Shown: piece by piece, positions 60,301-64,000 of the stretch
How positions within the stretch are numbered: the first letter of the stretch is position 1
Layout: each line of letters begins with the position of its first letter
Origin: Branchinecta lynchi
Lineage: Eukaryota; Arthropoda; Branchiopoda; Anostraca; Branchinectidae
DNA length: 64,000 bases
Direction of reading: 5' to 3'
Assembly: GCA_023053575.1 (NCBI GenBank)
Contig: JAKZAP010000031.1
Location: 1-64,000 of the forward strand
The notes under the pieces: generated by a model
The model's database searches: none
What the model saw: the letters and a program-made list of their open reading frames with translations, nothing else
What the model was told of the DNA's origin: nothing
Translations under genes and position numbers: made by a program

Positions 60301-62438
60301 CCCAATGCTGAAGCACTGTCCAAGACTACAACACATCACTTATTTTTGCATACCCTATTCCAGAGACTTGATATGTGTAGGCAACTAAGGCCTACTCCAC
60401 TACGGGGATTCTGATTGGTTGATTTTTTTAGCTTCGAAATTATCAATATTTTACTTTGGTAGCCTAAGGGTGCCCTGCGTTTGGAACAGGGTATCAAGTG
60501 TTAGGCATAGAGTATGCTAAACCTTATATATACAGAATGGCCTGCCAATCTCAAATTTAAATTATATGACCTCAAAATTGGCCTCAAAAATGTTATTCGA
60601 CACAGGGTATAAAAATCAAGAGTTTGTAGTAGACAGCACTGAGCAGTCATACACAAATCCTAAATTTTGGAGCATGGAGCCTCAACACCTGGGCATGCCC
60701 CGATGTTTGGGCACGGTGCCCATATGTTGGGGTTCCCCATGAATTCATCTTACAACTGCTGTGATGATAAATAATAGCATGTAGTTGAGGTGATTTCCTG
60801 ATGAAAGTGAATGAATTTGCCATTCATTCCATGGCATCAATGGTTAACAGCATGGAACCAAGAACAGACAATGCAATCAATAGTTTAATTTACACTTCTG
60901 TAAAAAATGATAATATATAAAAGGTCAAGCTCAAGACACAAGGTCGATTGACAAAAACTCGGGGTGCATATGACTTGTTAAAGTTTGTCTGTCCATCTGT
61001 TACCAAGATAATGCTCAAACGGGTTGAGATAAATTTAAACAGCAACTACTATTTGTTTGAAAATGACCAGCTCACGGACACAGATGACTATGGGCTAGGG
61101 ATCCGGTAGGAAAAAAAAAATTGAGCTCACGTACCCATGTCAGTGCAGACTAGGAAATTGGAAGCGAATATTTTTAACTCACAGAACCCAACTTCTGCGG
61201 GCTGGGGTTCCGGTAGGGCCAAAAAATTAAGATTTTTGAACTGGATTCCGTGAGCTGTACCGGACTTCTAGTCTGCACTGACATGGGTCTGTGAGTTCAT
61301 TTTTTTTTCTTTTTTTGGCACTACCGGAACCCTAGCCCATAGCCATCTGTGTCCGTGAGCTGGTCATTTTTAACCAAATAGTTTTTGCTACCGGTACCTT
61401 AGCTCTCAATATATGGGTTCCGGTAGTGGATTTTTTCCCATGCTATTTTCTCTAAGTCAATGAAAATCCCGGCATCCTAGCTCTCATCCGAACTGTTCTG
61501 TGAGCTCTATATCCCATGTAAACAATACCGGAACACAAGCTCCAGTTATATAGTTTCCGGTATCACCTACCGGCTCCCTAGCTTCTGAGTACGTAATTCT
61601 GTGAGACTACCGGACGAGAAGCCGGTACGATGAAGTTTCTGTGAGCTATTTCCATTTACTACCGGAACGGGAGCCAGCACATACAAGTTTCCGTTAGTGA
61701 ATGACGTCACATCCCGGAATCGTAGCTCTTATGGTTTGATTTCTGTGAGAACTACCGGTTCCGTAGCCCATAGGGCATAAAGTACGGCTCCCGGTTCCCT
61801 AGACAGTGCCATTTCATAAAGTTTGAATGTGGTAGGTGAGGAAAAATGTGGCTAGTTCAATGCTGAACTATCTGTGAATTTCAACAGCTTTGAGTACTGG
61901 AATGGATCGGTCTTTAAATATTCCTTCAGCCCAACTTGACTCTGAATTATATTTGATGGTTCAGCTCAGTGGCTTTCCCAGCTTGAGGCTCAAGCTAGAA
62001 AAGCTGAAGTTGAGAGGCTTGAACCTGGCTTCAGACAGAAAAGAACCTTTGCCAAGAAGGGCCAAATTATAGCTCTAATAAAACTCAGCTGACAAATCTG
62101 TTTTGCAATGTCAAACAAAGCTAATACCACTTGTGACTCTGAATCTGATGACTGACTGGGTTCAATCAAACTAGGTTAACCATTTACTGTTAACAATCCT
62201 CAGTCCACAAATAAAAATGAGCTGGTTTCATTGAAACTAAAGCTGTTGTTTCAGTCAGATGTTAATATTCACATTTCGTGGACTCATCTTCTGTACCTTC
62301 TGCAATAAGACGAGTGATTCTGTAAGACTGATTTGAGATGGTGATATGCTTTCCCAGAAAACCAGTTGAATCCAAGGAAGTAGATCCAGGACTAGAGATA
62401 CCCCAGTATTCAGCGGCCGATTTCAATAGATCACTCAT
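21195..62438 (-). CDS. GAK: GAK, cyclin-G-associated kinase / auxilin (complete, 17 coding exons, 1188 aa)
   Basis: GAK/auxilin recruits Hsc70 to strip clathrin from vesicles and phosphorylates clathrin adaptors. Seventeen exons on the minus strand splice in phase from ATG 62438 to TAG 21195. Domains in order: Ser/Thr kinase (about residues 38-310; glycine loop AEGGFAYV 46-53, Lys68, Glu84, HCDLK 165-169, DFG 185-187, APE 222-224); a linker (335-414) ending in an [11 protein letters not shown] amphipathic stretch; PTEN-like domain (about 415-570, pseudo-active site HCMDGK 522-527); C2-like domain (about 580-700); disordered clathrin/adaptor region (764-1085; LLDLG 825-829, DPF 854-856, several DLLG); J domain (about 1090-1188, HPD 1150-1152). 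The kinase domain points to GAK rather than the kinase-less auxilin DNAJC6. Oddity: HRD reads HCD. Introns make up over 90 percent of the 41 kb and are loaded with repeats. Confidence 0.96.
21704..21853. mobile_element. R5 MITE, copy 2, left end deleted (GAK intron 16)
   Basis: The right half and its CTTTTTACAGTG end are kept. The left starts within TTTGCTACTGGGATT, and a TATCTCAGTAGAGATAAGA duplication sits in the middle. Confidence 0.65.
21902..22075 (-). CDS. GAK: GAK exon 16 (J domain with HPD)
   Basis: The 174-base exon is phase 0 at both ends. It encodes [20 protein letters not shown], a Trp-rich loop and [13 protein letters not shown]. The HPD tripeptide (1150-1152) is the Hsc70-stimulating motif of J proteins. 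The acceptor is TTCCTAG and the donor AAG|GTAAGA. Confidence 0.96.
22402..23968 (+). repeat. R1 element, antisense in GAK intron 15
   Basis: It opens with AATAAGAGCTATGAGCTCAT and closes with GACCGACGGACGGACAGA and CTATATGGCACA, where the hairpin is lost. Inner units of about 140 bases carry AGTTTCAT, CCGGATTCCCCCTCCCTCCA and CTGAGACACGAGGTC words. A 229-codon open frame at 22307-22996 is a by-product. A 36-base segment is duplicated in tandem at about 22724-22794. Confidence 0.8.
23969..24433. other. GAK intron 15, remainder
   Basis: No gene or repeat family recognised. Confidence 0.35.
24434..25428 (-). CDS. GAK: GAK exon 15 (clathrin/AP2-binding region, 331 codons)
   Basis: One 995-base exon holds the whole low-complexity region, rich in Pro, Ser, Gly and Asn. 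Short binding motifs are visible: LLDLG (clathrin box), DPF (AP2 alpha ear type), SFDLLG, SDLLGNW, MFGDLLG. It ends with [21 protein letters not shown], the conserved lead into the J domain. The acceptor is CTTCCAG and the donor AAG|GTACCA. Confidence 0.95.
25429..26039. other. GAK intron 14, 3' part
   Basis: Mostly unassigned. A 40-base segment containing TTGTACTTTACCTTACCTCT is duplicated head to tail at about 25974-26040. Confidence 0.4.
26040..26215 (+). pseudogene. Reverse-transcriptase fragment (LINE)
   Basis: Translation gives LKINAQ...[14 protein letters not shown], the VKYLG-hh-D block near the end of non-LTR reverse transcriptases. It is a short 5'- and 3'-truncated piece, separate from the longer LINE that follows. 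Confidence 0.65.
26265..28560 (+). pseudogene. Non-LTR retrotransposon (CR1/L2-like), truncated and frameshifted, antisense in GAK intron 14
   Basis: In order: the endonuclease end ([12 protein letters not shown], then [10 protein letters not shown]), a linker, and reverse transcriptase blocks ([20 protein letters not shown], then [55 protein letters not shown]), then [14 protein letters not shown] and [14 protein letters not shown]. Several frameshifts and stops break it, so it cannot make a working protein. An 85-base repeat interrupts it at 27992-28083. It is 5' truncated, as is usual for LINEs. Confidence 0.88.
27992..28083 (+). repeat. Short interspersed repeat, copy 2, inside the LINE
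   Basis: This matches 15889-15978 (TTTCATCGGG through TTCGGTTAAACTTTAA). It separates the TSDMKWD block from the RSLKLL block of the LINE, which are normally close together, so it inserted after the LINE did. Confidence 0.65.
28561..28816 (+). repeat. LINE 3' untranslated tail
   Basis: AT-rich sequence ends in ACTGAACTGAATTGAATTGA, a short-unit tail typical of CR1/L2-type LINEs. Confidence 0.5.
28985..29700 (-). pseudogene. LINE reverse-transcriptase 3' end, minus strand
   Basis: Frames contain [42 protein letters not shown] and [18 protein letters not shown], the conserved tail of CR1-like reverse transcriptases. A frameshift or stop lies near 29265-29285. It is opposite in direction to the LINE at 26265. 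Confidence 0.85.
29737..30110 (+). pseudogene. Probable LINE tail fragment
   Basis: The translation ends [20 protein letters not shown] then [13 protein letters not shown], with the 'WNxLxPxL' word usual at the end of non-LTR reverse transcriptases. The match is short, so the assignment is tentative. Confidence 0.45.
30370..30790 (-). pseudogene. Reverse-transcriptase fragment (LINE), minus strand
   Basis: Two overlapping frames give [12 protein letters not shown]...[17 protein letters not shown] and then [25 protein letters not shown]. Order and words match the LINE at 26265-28283, so it is a second degenerate copy of a similar element in the other direction. Confidence 0.8.
31013..31203 (-). 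CDS. GAK: GAK exon 14 (end of C2-like domain, start of disordered region)
   Basis: The 191-base exon encodes [20 protein letters not shown], then a Trp-containing acidic stretch and [13 protein letters not shown]. These match the YDLD and ILFSS-EEQQDILSKFG segments of GAK. The acceptor is TTTGCAG and the donor G|GTAAGC. Phase 2 in, phase 1 out. Confidence 0.9.
31281..32200 (+). repeat. R2 element, antisense in GAK intron 13
   Basis: It has GATGGGATCC near the start, GGGTCTTGTC, four or five units with TCAAATAAAACTTT, CAGACAGTCGGACAGACGGA, and TTTTGGGATCCC-like right end (TTTTGGGATCCCAAAA). Length is about 920 bases. Confidence 0.82.
32201..33019. other. GAK intron 13, unassigned
   Basis: It contains a G-run at 32440-32455 and another at 32979-32994. 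A 104-codon minus-strand frame at 32630-32944 has no family I recognise. Confidence 0.35.
33020..33232 (+). repeat. LINE 3' tail
   Basis: A pyrimidine-rich region is followed by ATGAATAAACTGAAACTGAA, the usual ending of CR1/L2-like LINEs. No coding part precedes it. Confidence 0.45.
33422..33594 (-). CDS. GAK: GAK exon 13 (C2-like domain, second part)
   Basis: The 173-base exon encodes [15 protein letters not shown] and [21 protein letters not shown]. These match the conserved GDV-IVYHAR and FQFHTGF strands of the C2-like domain. The acceptor is TTCTTAG and the donor AA|GTAAGT, phase 2. Other strands show long chance frames here, which hides the exon from simple ORF reading. Confidence 0.93.
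34050..34269 (-). CDS. GAK: GAK exon 12 (C2-like domain, first part)
   Basis: The 220-base exon encodes [23 protein letters not shown], and [15 protein letters not shown], then [15 protein letters not shown]. These are the conserved opening strands of the C2-like domain. The acceptor is TTATAG and the donor G|GTAAGT. Confidence 0.95.
34339..34522. mobile_element. R4 inverted-repeat element, copy 3 (GAK intron 11)
   Basis: ACATACCCCTGATTTTAGG and the inverted CAGGGATTTGTGGT form the ends. The interior has ATACCCTATGTCAAACGATG, as in copy 1. Confidence 0.55.
34523..35437. other. GAK intron 11, remainder
   Basis: A distant R2-like right end (CAGACGGACAGGCAATCAGA then CCTTTTGGGGTCCCGGAAAC) lies at about 35230-35385. 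The rest is unassigned, including an 88-codon minus frame at 34912-35178. Confidence 0.4.
35438..35571 (-). CDS. GAK: GAK exon 11 (PTEN-like domain, signature loop end)
   Basis: The 134-base exon encodes [19 protein letters not shown] and [12 protein letters not shown]. The loop reads C-M-D-G-K-A-N, so the arginine of a working CX5R phosphatase is absent. This is also true of the vertebrate proteins as recalled, and implies a non-catalytic lipid-binding role. Confidence 0.95.
35572..35994. other. GAK intron 10, 3' part
   Basis: No gene or repeat recognised. Confidence 0.35.
35995..36892 (+). repeat. R2 element, antisense in GAK intron 10
   Basis: It begins ACAAGATCAAAGGTCTGAAT with a damaged GGGATCAC. 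The inner units and an ACGGAAGGACGGACGGACAA stretch are intact, and it ends GGGATCCCGAAAA. Length is about 898 bases. Confidence 0.8.
36893..37762. other. GAK intron 10, 5' part
   Basis: No gene or repeat recognised. Short frames on both strands (69-93 codons) have no known features. Confidence 0.35.
37763..37965 (-). CDS. GAK: GAK exon 10 (PTEN-like domain, HCM)
   Basis: The 203-base exon encodes [14 protein letters not shown] and NVIAIHCM, ending exactly after the pseudo-catalytic cysteine and Met (donor ATG|GTAAGT). The next exon continues DGK, so the split falls inside the phosphatase signature loop. Confidence 0.95.
37966..38844. other. GAK intron 9
   Basis: A partial copy of the CACAAATCCTNAATTTT sequence lies at 38033-38085 (also at 58425-58500 and 60640-60735). 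Otherwise unassigned. Confidence 0.4.
38845..38969 (-). CDS. GAK: GAK exon 9 (start of PTEN-like domain)
   Basis: The 125-base exon encodes [20 protein letters not shown] and EEVRVFL, the first strands of the PTEN-like phosphatase fold. The acceptor is TTTTCAG and the donor G|GTAAGA. Reading phases match exons 8 and 10. Confidence 0.94.
39270..39460 (+). pseudogene. LINE reverse-transcriptase tail fragment, cut by R6
   Basis: Translation gives [30 protein letters not shown] and [12 protein letters not shown], the L2/CR1-like 'HPYxxYC...LQNKAIRI' tail. The frame then runs on into R6 DNA at about 39460, giving a chimeric 138-codon frame that is not a gene. Confidence 0.75.
39458..40217 (+). 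repeat. R6 repeat (ACCGGAACC motifs), copy 1
   Basis: This is about 760 bases with CCGGTAGT/ACTACCGG and GAGCT words recurring every 50-90 bases. Its end is an internal inverted repeat (39886-39955 against 40150-40217; CAGCTCACGGACACAGATGG and its complement). The same sequence lies inverted at 61047-61815. No protein-coding signal. Confidence 0.8.
40218..40600. other. GAK intron 8, unassigned
   Basis: Nothing recognised. Confidence 0.35.
40601..42783. repeat. R1 inverted pair (minus half 40601-41514, plus half 41515-42783)
   Basis: The left half starts with a reversed R1 right end (ATCGCAATTTCTATCCGTCG). The right half ends with CCGACGGACGGACAGA and the hairpin TATGGCTCTTGGCCGAAGGG then CAAGTGCCATA. 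Orientation of the inner units flips near 41514. Confidence 0.72.
42794..42845. repeat. Perfect palindrome of TACTCTAGTATTA units
   Basis: TTATACTCTAGTATTATACT is followed by its reverse complement, forming a near-perfect hairpin of about 23 base pairs only 37 bases from GAK exon 8. Confidence 0.75.
42882..43125 (-). CDS. GAK: GAK exon 8 (Pro-rich linker and amphipathic helix)
   Basis: The 244-base exon encodes a Pro-rich linker with [13 protein letters not shown] and [11 protein letters not shown], then [20 protein letters not shown]. The latter is the conserved segment between kinase and PTEN-like domains. It starts two bases from a codon end (acceptor TTACAG) and ends in phase 2. Confidence 0.92.
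43126..43620. other. GAK intron 7, part
   Basis: No gene or repeat recognised. Confidence 0.35.
43621..44310 (+). repeat. Probable LINE 3' end
   Basis: A 76-codon frame (43624-43854) of unknown family is followed by AT-rich sequence ending in GATTGATTGATTGATAA, the tetranucleotide tail of many CR1-type LINEs. Coding content could not be assigned. Confidence 0.45.
44655..45010 (-). repeat. Probable LINE 3' end, minus strand
   Basis: It begins with AATCAATCAATTTTTATTTA, a reversed tetranucleotide tail. The minus frame (44724-45008) encodes 94 residues I do not recognise. Confidence 0.4.
45311..45454 (-). CDS. GAK: GAK exon 7 (end of kinase domain)
   Basis: The 144-base exon encodes [20 protein letters not shown], the usual last helices of a kinase C-lobe, then a linker ending in ICSEI. 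The acceptor is TTTCTAG and the donor G|GTAATC. A hAT-like MITE lies only 57 bases upstream of this exon (to its 5' side on the minus strand). Confidence 0.94.
45511..45820. mobile_element. hAT MITE H3 with perfect 8-bp target duplication, GAK intron 6
   Basis: TATATATG lies on both sides (45503-45510, 45821-45828). Terminal repeats CAGGGGCGTAATTT and AAATTACGCCCCTG are inverted, each followed by a long G or C run. At 310 bases with no transposase it is non-autonomous. Starts 57 bases from GAK exon 7. Confidence 0.9.
45829..46557. other. GAK intron 6, unassigned
   Basis: GGGAGGAGGAAGATTGGGAG purine repeats at 45840-45890. Nothing else recognised. Confidence 0.35.
46558..48240 (+). repeat. 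R1 element, complete, antisense in GAK intron 6
   Basis: The left end is AATAGCTATAAGCTCATACG. The first 450 bases are three units with AGCAAAACCCTTGAGRYAAR. Stop-filled inner units follow, then CGACCGACCGACAG and the hairpin TATGGCACTTGGCCGGAAGG then CAAGTGCCAT. Length is 1.68 kb. A 47260-47400 stretch does not match other R1 copies and may be an insertion. Confidence 0.82.
48241..48938. other. GAK intron 6, unassigned
   Basis: GTCTTTCGTCTTTC short repeat at 48640-48660. No gene recognised. Confidence 0.35.
48939..49869 (+). repeat. R2 element, antisense in GAK intron 6
   Basis: ACAAGGCCAAAGATTTCGAC and GGGATCCC at the left; a shortened unit array; CCCTTCGAGAGACGGACAC and TTTTGGGATCCC at the right. 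The microsatellite is reduced to one unit. Confidence 0.8.
49996..50218 (-). CDS. GAK: GAK exon 6 (kinase APE motif and C-lobe)
   Basis: The 223-base exon encodes [14 protein letters not shown] (APE 222-224), [21 protein letters not shown] and the FHELI helix. It ends one base into an Arg codon at donor A|GTAAGT. Confidence 0.95.
50219..51156. other. GAK intron 5, 3' part
   Basis: TATG/GTAT microsatellite at 50463-50480. Otherwise nothing recognised. Confidence 0.35.
51157..51222 (-). repeat. LINE 3' tail, minus strand
   Basis: (AATC)n followed by AAGTTTAATCCGAATAGCTA, the same tail as in the two copies at 12712 and 12862. Confidence 0.6.
51225..51450 (+). pseudogene. CR1-like LINE reverse-transcriptase tail fragment
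   Basis: Translation gives [20 protein letters not shown], then [20 protein letters not shown] and NINQFK. This matches the RGH-xKL...NR-hhxxWN...FK tail of CR1-like LINEs. Only this end is present, tail to tail with the minus LINE at 51157. Confidence 0.8.
51600..51690 (+). repeat. CTGAAGA-hairpin-GAAA motif repeat, copy 1
   Basis: GCCTGAAGAAGACCCTTATC then AAAAAGGGCCGAAATATC: a CTGAAGA, a short hairpin, and GAAA. Two related copies are at 55680-55790 (reversed) and 62020-62095. Confidence 0.55.
51723..52102. other. GAK intron 5, part; LINE-tail-like start
   Basis: TTATTTATTTATTTCCCTCA at 51733 resembles a reversed retroposon tail. No coding part recognised. Confidence 0.35.
52103..52228 (-). 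CDS. GAK: GAK exon 5 (DFG motif, activation segment)
   Basis: The 126-base exon is phase 0 at both ends. It encodes LENLLIS (the catalytic-loop Asn follows HCDLK), IKLCDFGSA with the Mg-binding DFG (185-187), then the activation segment ending LLEEE. The acceptor is TTTTTTAG and the donor G|GTAAGA. Confidence 0.95.
52229..54274. other. GAK intron 4, mostly unassigned
   Basis: An A-rich segment with repeated GTCAAAAC and GCAAAA words lies at 53255-53365. A short reversed retroposon-like tail (CAATCAATCGATCGATCAAT) lies at 53489. No gene recognised. Confidence 0.4.
54275..55131 (+). repeat. R1 element, shortened, antisense in GAK intron 4
   Basis: AACAAGAGCTAGAAGCTCAT at the left, two CAAAACCCTTGAGGCA-type units, a few inner units, and a right end that breaks at GATCGATATACGCC without the hairpin. 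Confidence 0.75.
55269..55408 (-). CDS. GAK: GAK exon 4 (kinase catalytic loop, HCD in place of HRD)
   Basis: The 140-base exon encodes [13 protein letters not shown], then [13 protein letters not shown] and VVHCDLK, ending at donor G|GTGAGT. The codon before the catalytic aspartate is TGT (Cys) where the family has Arg. Asp167 and Lys169 are kept, so the active site is otherwise intact. Confidence 0.94.
55680..55790 (-). repeat. CTGAAGA-hairpin-GAAA motif repeat, copy 2
   Basis: On the minus strand: GCCTGAAGAGGACCCTTGCC then ATGAAGGGCCGAAATGTAGC. The hairpin CCCTT/AAGGG lies between the CTGAAGA and GAAA boxes. Confidence 0.55.
55802..57474 (+). repeat. R1 element, complete, antisense in GAK intron 3
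   Basis: Left end AAAAGCTCATATGGCA. Units of about 140 bases follow. Then CCGACCGACAGACCGACTGA and the hairpin TATGGCACTTAACCGAAGGG then CAAGTGCCATA. The hairpin end lies 57 bases from GAK exon 3. Confidence 0.85.
57531..57693 (-). CDS. GAK: GAK exon 3 (kinase N-lobe, helix C)
   Basis: The 163-base exon encodes the helix-C glutamate (QEITYL, Glu84), the [10 protein letters not shown] strand and the hinge segment FYIVTELCK. The acceptor is TTTGCAG and the donor G|GTAAAC. It ends one base into a glycine codon completed by exon 4. Confidence 0.94.
57815..57982. mobile_element. R5 MITE, copy 3, intact, GAK intron 2
   Basis: It is flanked by TA on both sides. Ends are CACTGTAAAAAGTTTCTCCG and the inverted GAAAAACTTTTTACAGTG. 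The 168 bases fold into one long hairpin. Confidence 0.82.
58161..58222 (-). CDS. GAK: GAK exon 2 (glycine loop and catalytic lysine)
   Basis: This 62-base exon lies between acceptor TTTCAG and donor G|GTAGGA. It encodes [20 protein letters not shown], which completes the glycine loop and supplies the ATP-anchoring lysine (residue 68). It starts after the first base of a codon and ends in phase 0. Confidence 0.93.
58501..60247 (+). repeat. R1 element, complete, antisense in GAK intron 1
   Basis: Left end AACAAGAGCTACGAGCTCTT. Inner units follow. Then GACCGGCCGACGGACGTACA and the hairpin CATGGCACTTGTCCGAAGGG then CAAGTGCAATA. Length is 1.75 kb. A short C-run/G-run palindrome (CCTCGGATCCTCGG) lies at 60084-60130. 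Confidence 0.85.
60460..60735. repeat. R4-related repeats
   Basis: CCAAGTGTTAGGCAT-like and AAAATCAAGAGTTTGTAGTA words, then a CACAAATCCTAAATTTTGGA segment with GGGCATGCCCCGATGTTTGG. They match parts of R4 and of the sequence at 38033 and 58425. Confidence 0.45.
60930..61046. repeat. Distant R2-like right-end remnant, reversed
   Basis: GTTAAAGTTTGTCTGTCCAT and TAATGCTCAAACGGGTTGAG follow the pattern of R2 ends in reverse, without the GGGATCCC. Confidence 0.35.
61047..61815 (-). repeat. R6 repeat, copy 2, inverted relative to copy 1
   Basis: Read on the minus strand it follows 39458-40217 in order over at least 550 bases, at roughly 85 percent by eye, including CCGGGAGCCGTACTTT, GGAACCGGTAGTTCTCAC and the internal inverted repeat (61047-61110 against 61320-61383). 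Confidence 0.8.
62020..62095 (+). repeat. CTGAAGA-hairpin-GAAA motif repeat, copy 3, degenerate
   Basis: AGAACCTTTGCCAAGAAGGG then CCAAATTATAGCTCTAATAA aligns with copy 2, but both boxes are changed. It is part of a chimeric 60-codon frame that is not a gene. Confidence 0.4.
62297..62438 (-). CDS. GAK: GAK exon 1 (start, residues 1-47)
   Basis: ATG at 62438-62436 opens [12 protein letters not shown], followed by a Ser/Gly-rich linker and ITRLIAE leading to the kinase glycine loop. The donor at 62296-62295 (GAAG|GTACAG) leaves one base, matching the two bases at the start of exon 2. The MSxLxKSA-type start and the spacing to the glycine loop match GAK. The exon has no obvious neighbours; the next coding exon is 4.1 kb away. 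Confidence 0.88.
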
Positions 62439-64000
62439 ATCTACGGATTTCCATAGATATCTAAAGCTAACAAGGAAACAACAAACAACAGCACCACAGA
62501 CAGAGGTCCAAATTAAACAGTCAAAATTTGGATTTTGGGCTCTGGGCCAGAACTACCAGACAGTAGACAGGCTAGAACCGGGCAAAAGAAAGGTACGGTA
62601 ACGATTCTTAATGTGACGGGATAAGAGATAACGTGGGCCTCGTTGCGAGTGCGACGAACAGGCGACGAAGGACCTGCGAAAGACTCCTCGAGGAGACGAG
62701 GACTCCTCGCGGAACCGAAGGGAACGGCGAGAATAGAGGGAGTAACTACACGCAGACTCCGCGTTCAGAAACAGTGAGAATGCTTCCAAAATGGATTTTG
62801 TTCGAAAAAAAATATGCAGTGGCGAAATTAGTCTGGATCCACTTTATTTTTGGCTTTGTTTATTCTGATTGTTTTTAATTAATTTTGCATTGTACTAACA
62901 CCAGCAAAAATTGATTCCCCTTCGAATCTGAAAGGAAGTCCTTTTTAAGATGGTGAGAATCGGGGCATTTCCCGTCCGCGGGGACTCGCGAGAGTACGGA
63001 GAGTGAGTCCCCGGGAAAAACAAAACGCGGGGACTCCTGAAGTGGAGTCCTAGGGGAATGGCGAGAATGTGCCTTAAAGGTGAGGCTTCACCTTAGAGAT
63101 TTTCCTTCCAGATTCCGGAAAGCCGTTTTCGTCGAGACGGACCCGGAAGGTGAAGCCAAGCCAAAAATGTCTGGGGTGCTGGACACCCCAGATTCCTGAT
63201 GCCTGGAAGGTGCCATAGAGGCAACCCGTTGGAGAGACACACCAAGTACGCAAATGAAGGAAGAAAAGGGAAAGTGATCGACAATTGTGATTGGGTTGCA
63301 AGAAACATTTGAAATGTGAAGGGGACATCTAAGAATTGTCGAATAACAGCAAATTTAGCTTTCACCATTATCGCGAAAATCTGGAAAACGTTGGCTTGAC
63401 TATGCGGAAGCCCCGGACGTCTGGGAATCAGGAGGGTTAAGCCTGGCTTTAACAGAAAAAGCTTGTTCGTTTAAAATAAGTTTTACAGAGATTTCTGAGG
63501 AAACCAAACTTGTTTCCTTAGAACTCGAAGAATCAGTTAAAGGAAATTCCAAAATCGTGGTTAGACGTCGAAGCAGCCTTCTTCTGCTTTCCTGTGAAAT
63601 AGCTTTTTACACAAAGCTGTGAAGACAAATTTTCTGCGTTTGTGCCTTGTCTCACTCACAAAATACGACCTAATATCTACCTTCTGCACGCGATATTTCT
63701 GTTTAACGGTAAAAGCCTCAGAACTTCTTCATTCAGCTTGATTGGTCTTTTGTGTTTCTGTTATCTGCTATTCTATTTCGTCGCCTTCCTTATGACCTAA
63801 ATCGTCGTTTTAAGCTTCGGAATCTATTGAATAGAATGTTTCTCGAAGGTTCTTCCCATGGACTGATACGGAAGATAAAGATCAGTGACTTGGCCACAAC
63901 TAAATAATCCAACTTTTTTTAATCATCCCATTTTTCGTCTGACAACTGCTGTCCAATTTCCCTCAATTCCAACTCGAACTGATAAAACAGAGTTGCTGCA
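62439..64000. promoter_or_regulatory. GAK upstream region
   Basis: This is the region before the GAK start codon, expected to contain its 5' leader and promoter. No TATA box is convincing. It holds short palindromes (CTCCTCGAGGAG at 62692-62703; TCTGGGGTG...CACCCCAGA at 63169-63191; AAGGTGA...TCACCTT at 63078-63095). No other gene recognised. Confidence 0.35.

Noticed and set aside
63661..63700. Alternative GAK first exon ending in ISRAE at a GTAGAT donor
   Set aside because: A stop lies seven codons upstream and no start is available; the exon at 62297-62438 has the expected start, spacing and phase.

Overview
This window looks like nuclear DNA of an invertebrate animal. It holds three conserved animal genes with GT-AG introns. 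Everything else is dense, mostly decayed repeat: non-LTR retrotransposon remains, short inverted-repeat elements, and several families of non-autonomous elements built from tandem units. I cannot name the phylum from the sequence. There is no sign of operons in the bacterial sense, no CRISPR array, no phage and no rRNA.

Layout. COA7 (mitochondrial assembly factor) lies on the plus strand with exon 1 at 1075-1174 and exon 2 at 17667-18256. The two exons are separated by a 16.5 kb intron full of repeats. GSKIP (GSK3/PKA-anchoring protein) sits on the same strand inside the last 500 bases of that intron (17206-17574) and stops only 92 bases before COA7 exon 2. After a 2.9 kb intergenic gap, a complete 17-exon cyclin-G-associated kinase / auxilin gene (GAK) runs on the minus strand from its start codon at 62438 to its stop at 21195. 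I assembled the exons by splice sites and reading phase. All 16 junctions agree in phase and give a 1188-residue protein: kinase, PTEN-like, C2-like, clathrin/AP2-binding region and C-terminal J domain. The catalytic HRD motif reads HCD, so this would be a 'non-RD' kinase.

Repeats. I use these working names. R1: about 1.7 kb, inner units of about 140 bp, then an (ACCG)n-like stretch and a terminal hairpin. R2: about 0.92 kb, inner units of about 137 bp, then an (ACGG)n stretch, with GGGATCCC at both ends. R3: tandem array containing GATGTGCCGACGA. R4 and R5: short inverted-repeat elements. R6: a family rich in ACCGGAACC-TAGC motifs. There are also three or four hAT-like elements, two of them with perfect 8-bp target duplications. 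Non-LTR retrotransposon remains lie at 3.0-3.7, 26.0-30.8, 33.0, 39.3, 44.6 and 51.2 kb. One R2 copy (4688-5543 plus 12526-12627) appears to have been split by a nested 7 kb insertion.

Function. GAK/auxilin uncoats clathrin vesicles through Hsc70. GSKIP links PKA and GSK3. COA7 supports respiratory-complex assembly in the mitochondrial intermembrane space. Their functions are not obviously linked. The point of biological interest is the physical nesting of GSKIP in COA7 and its possible shared transcript.
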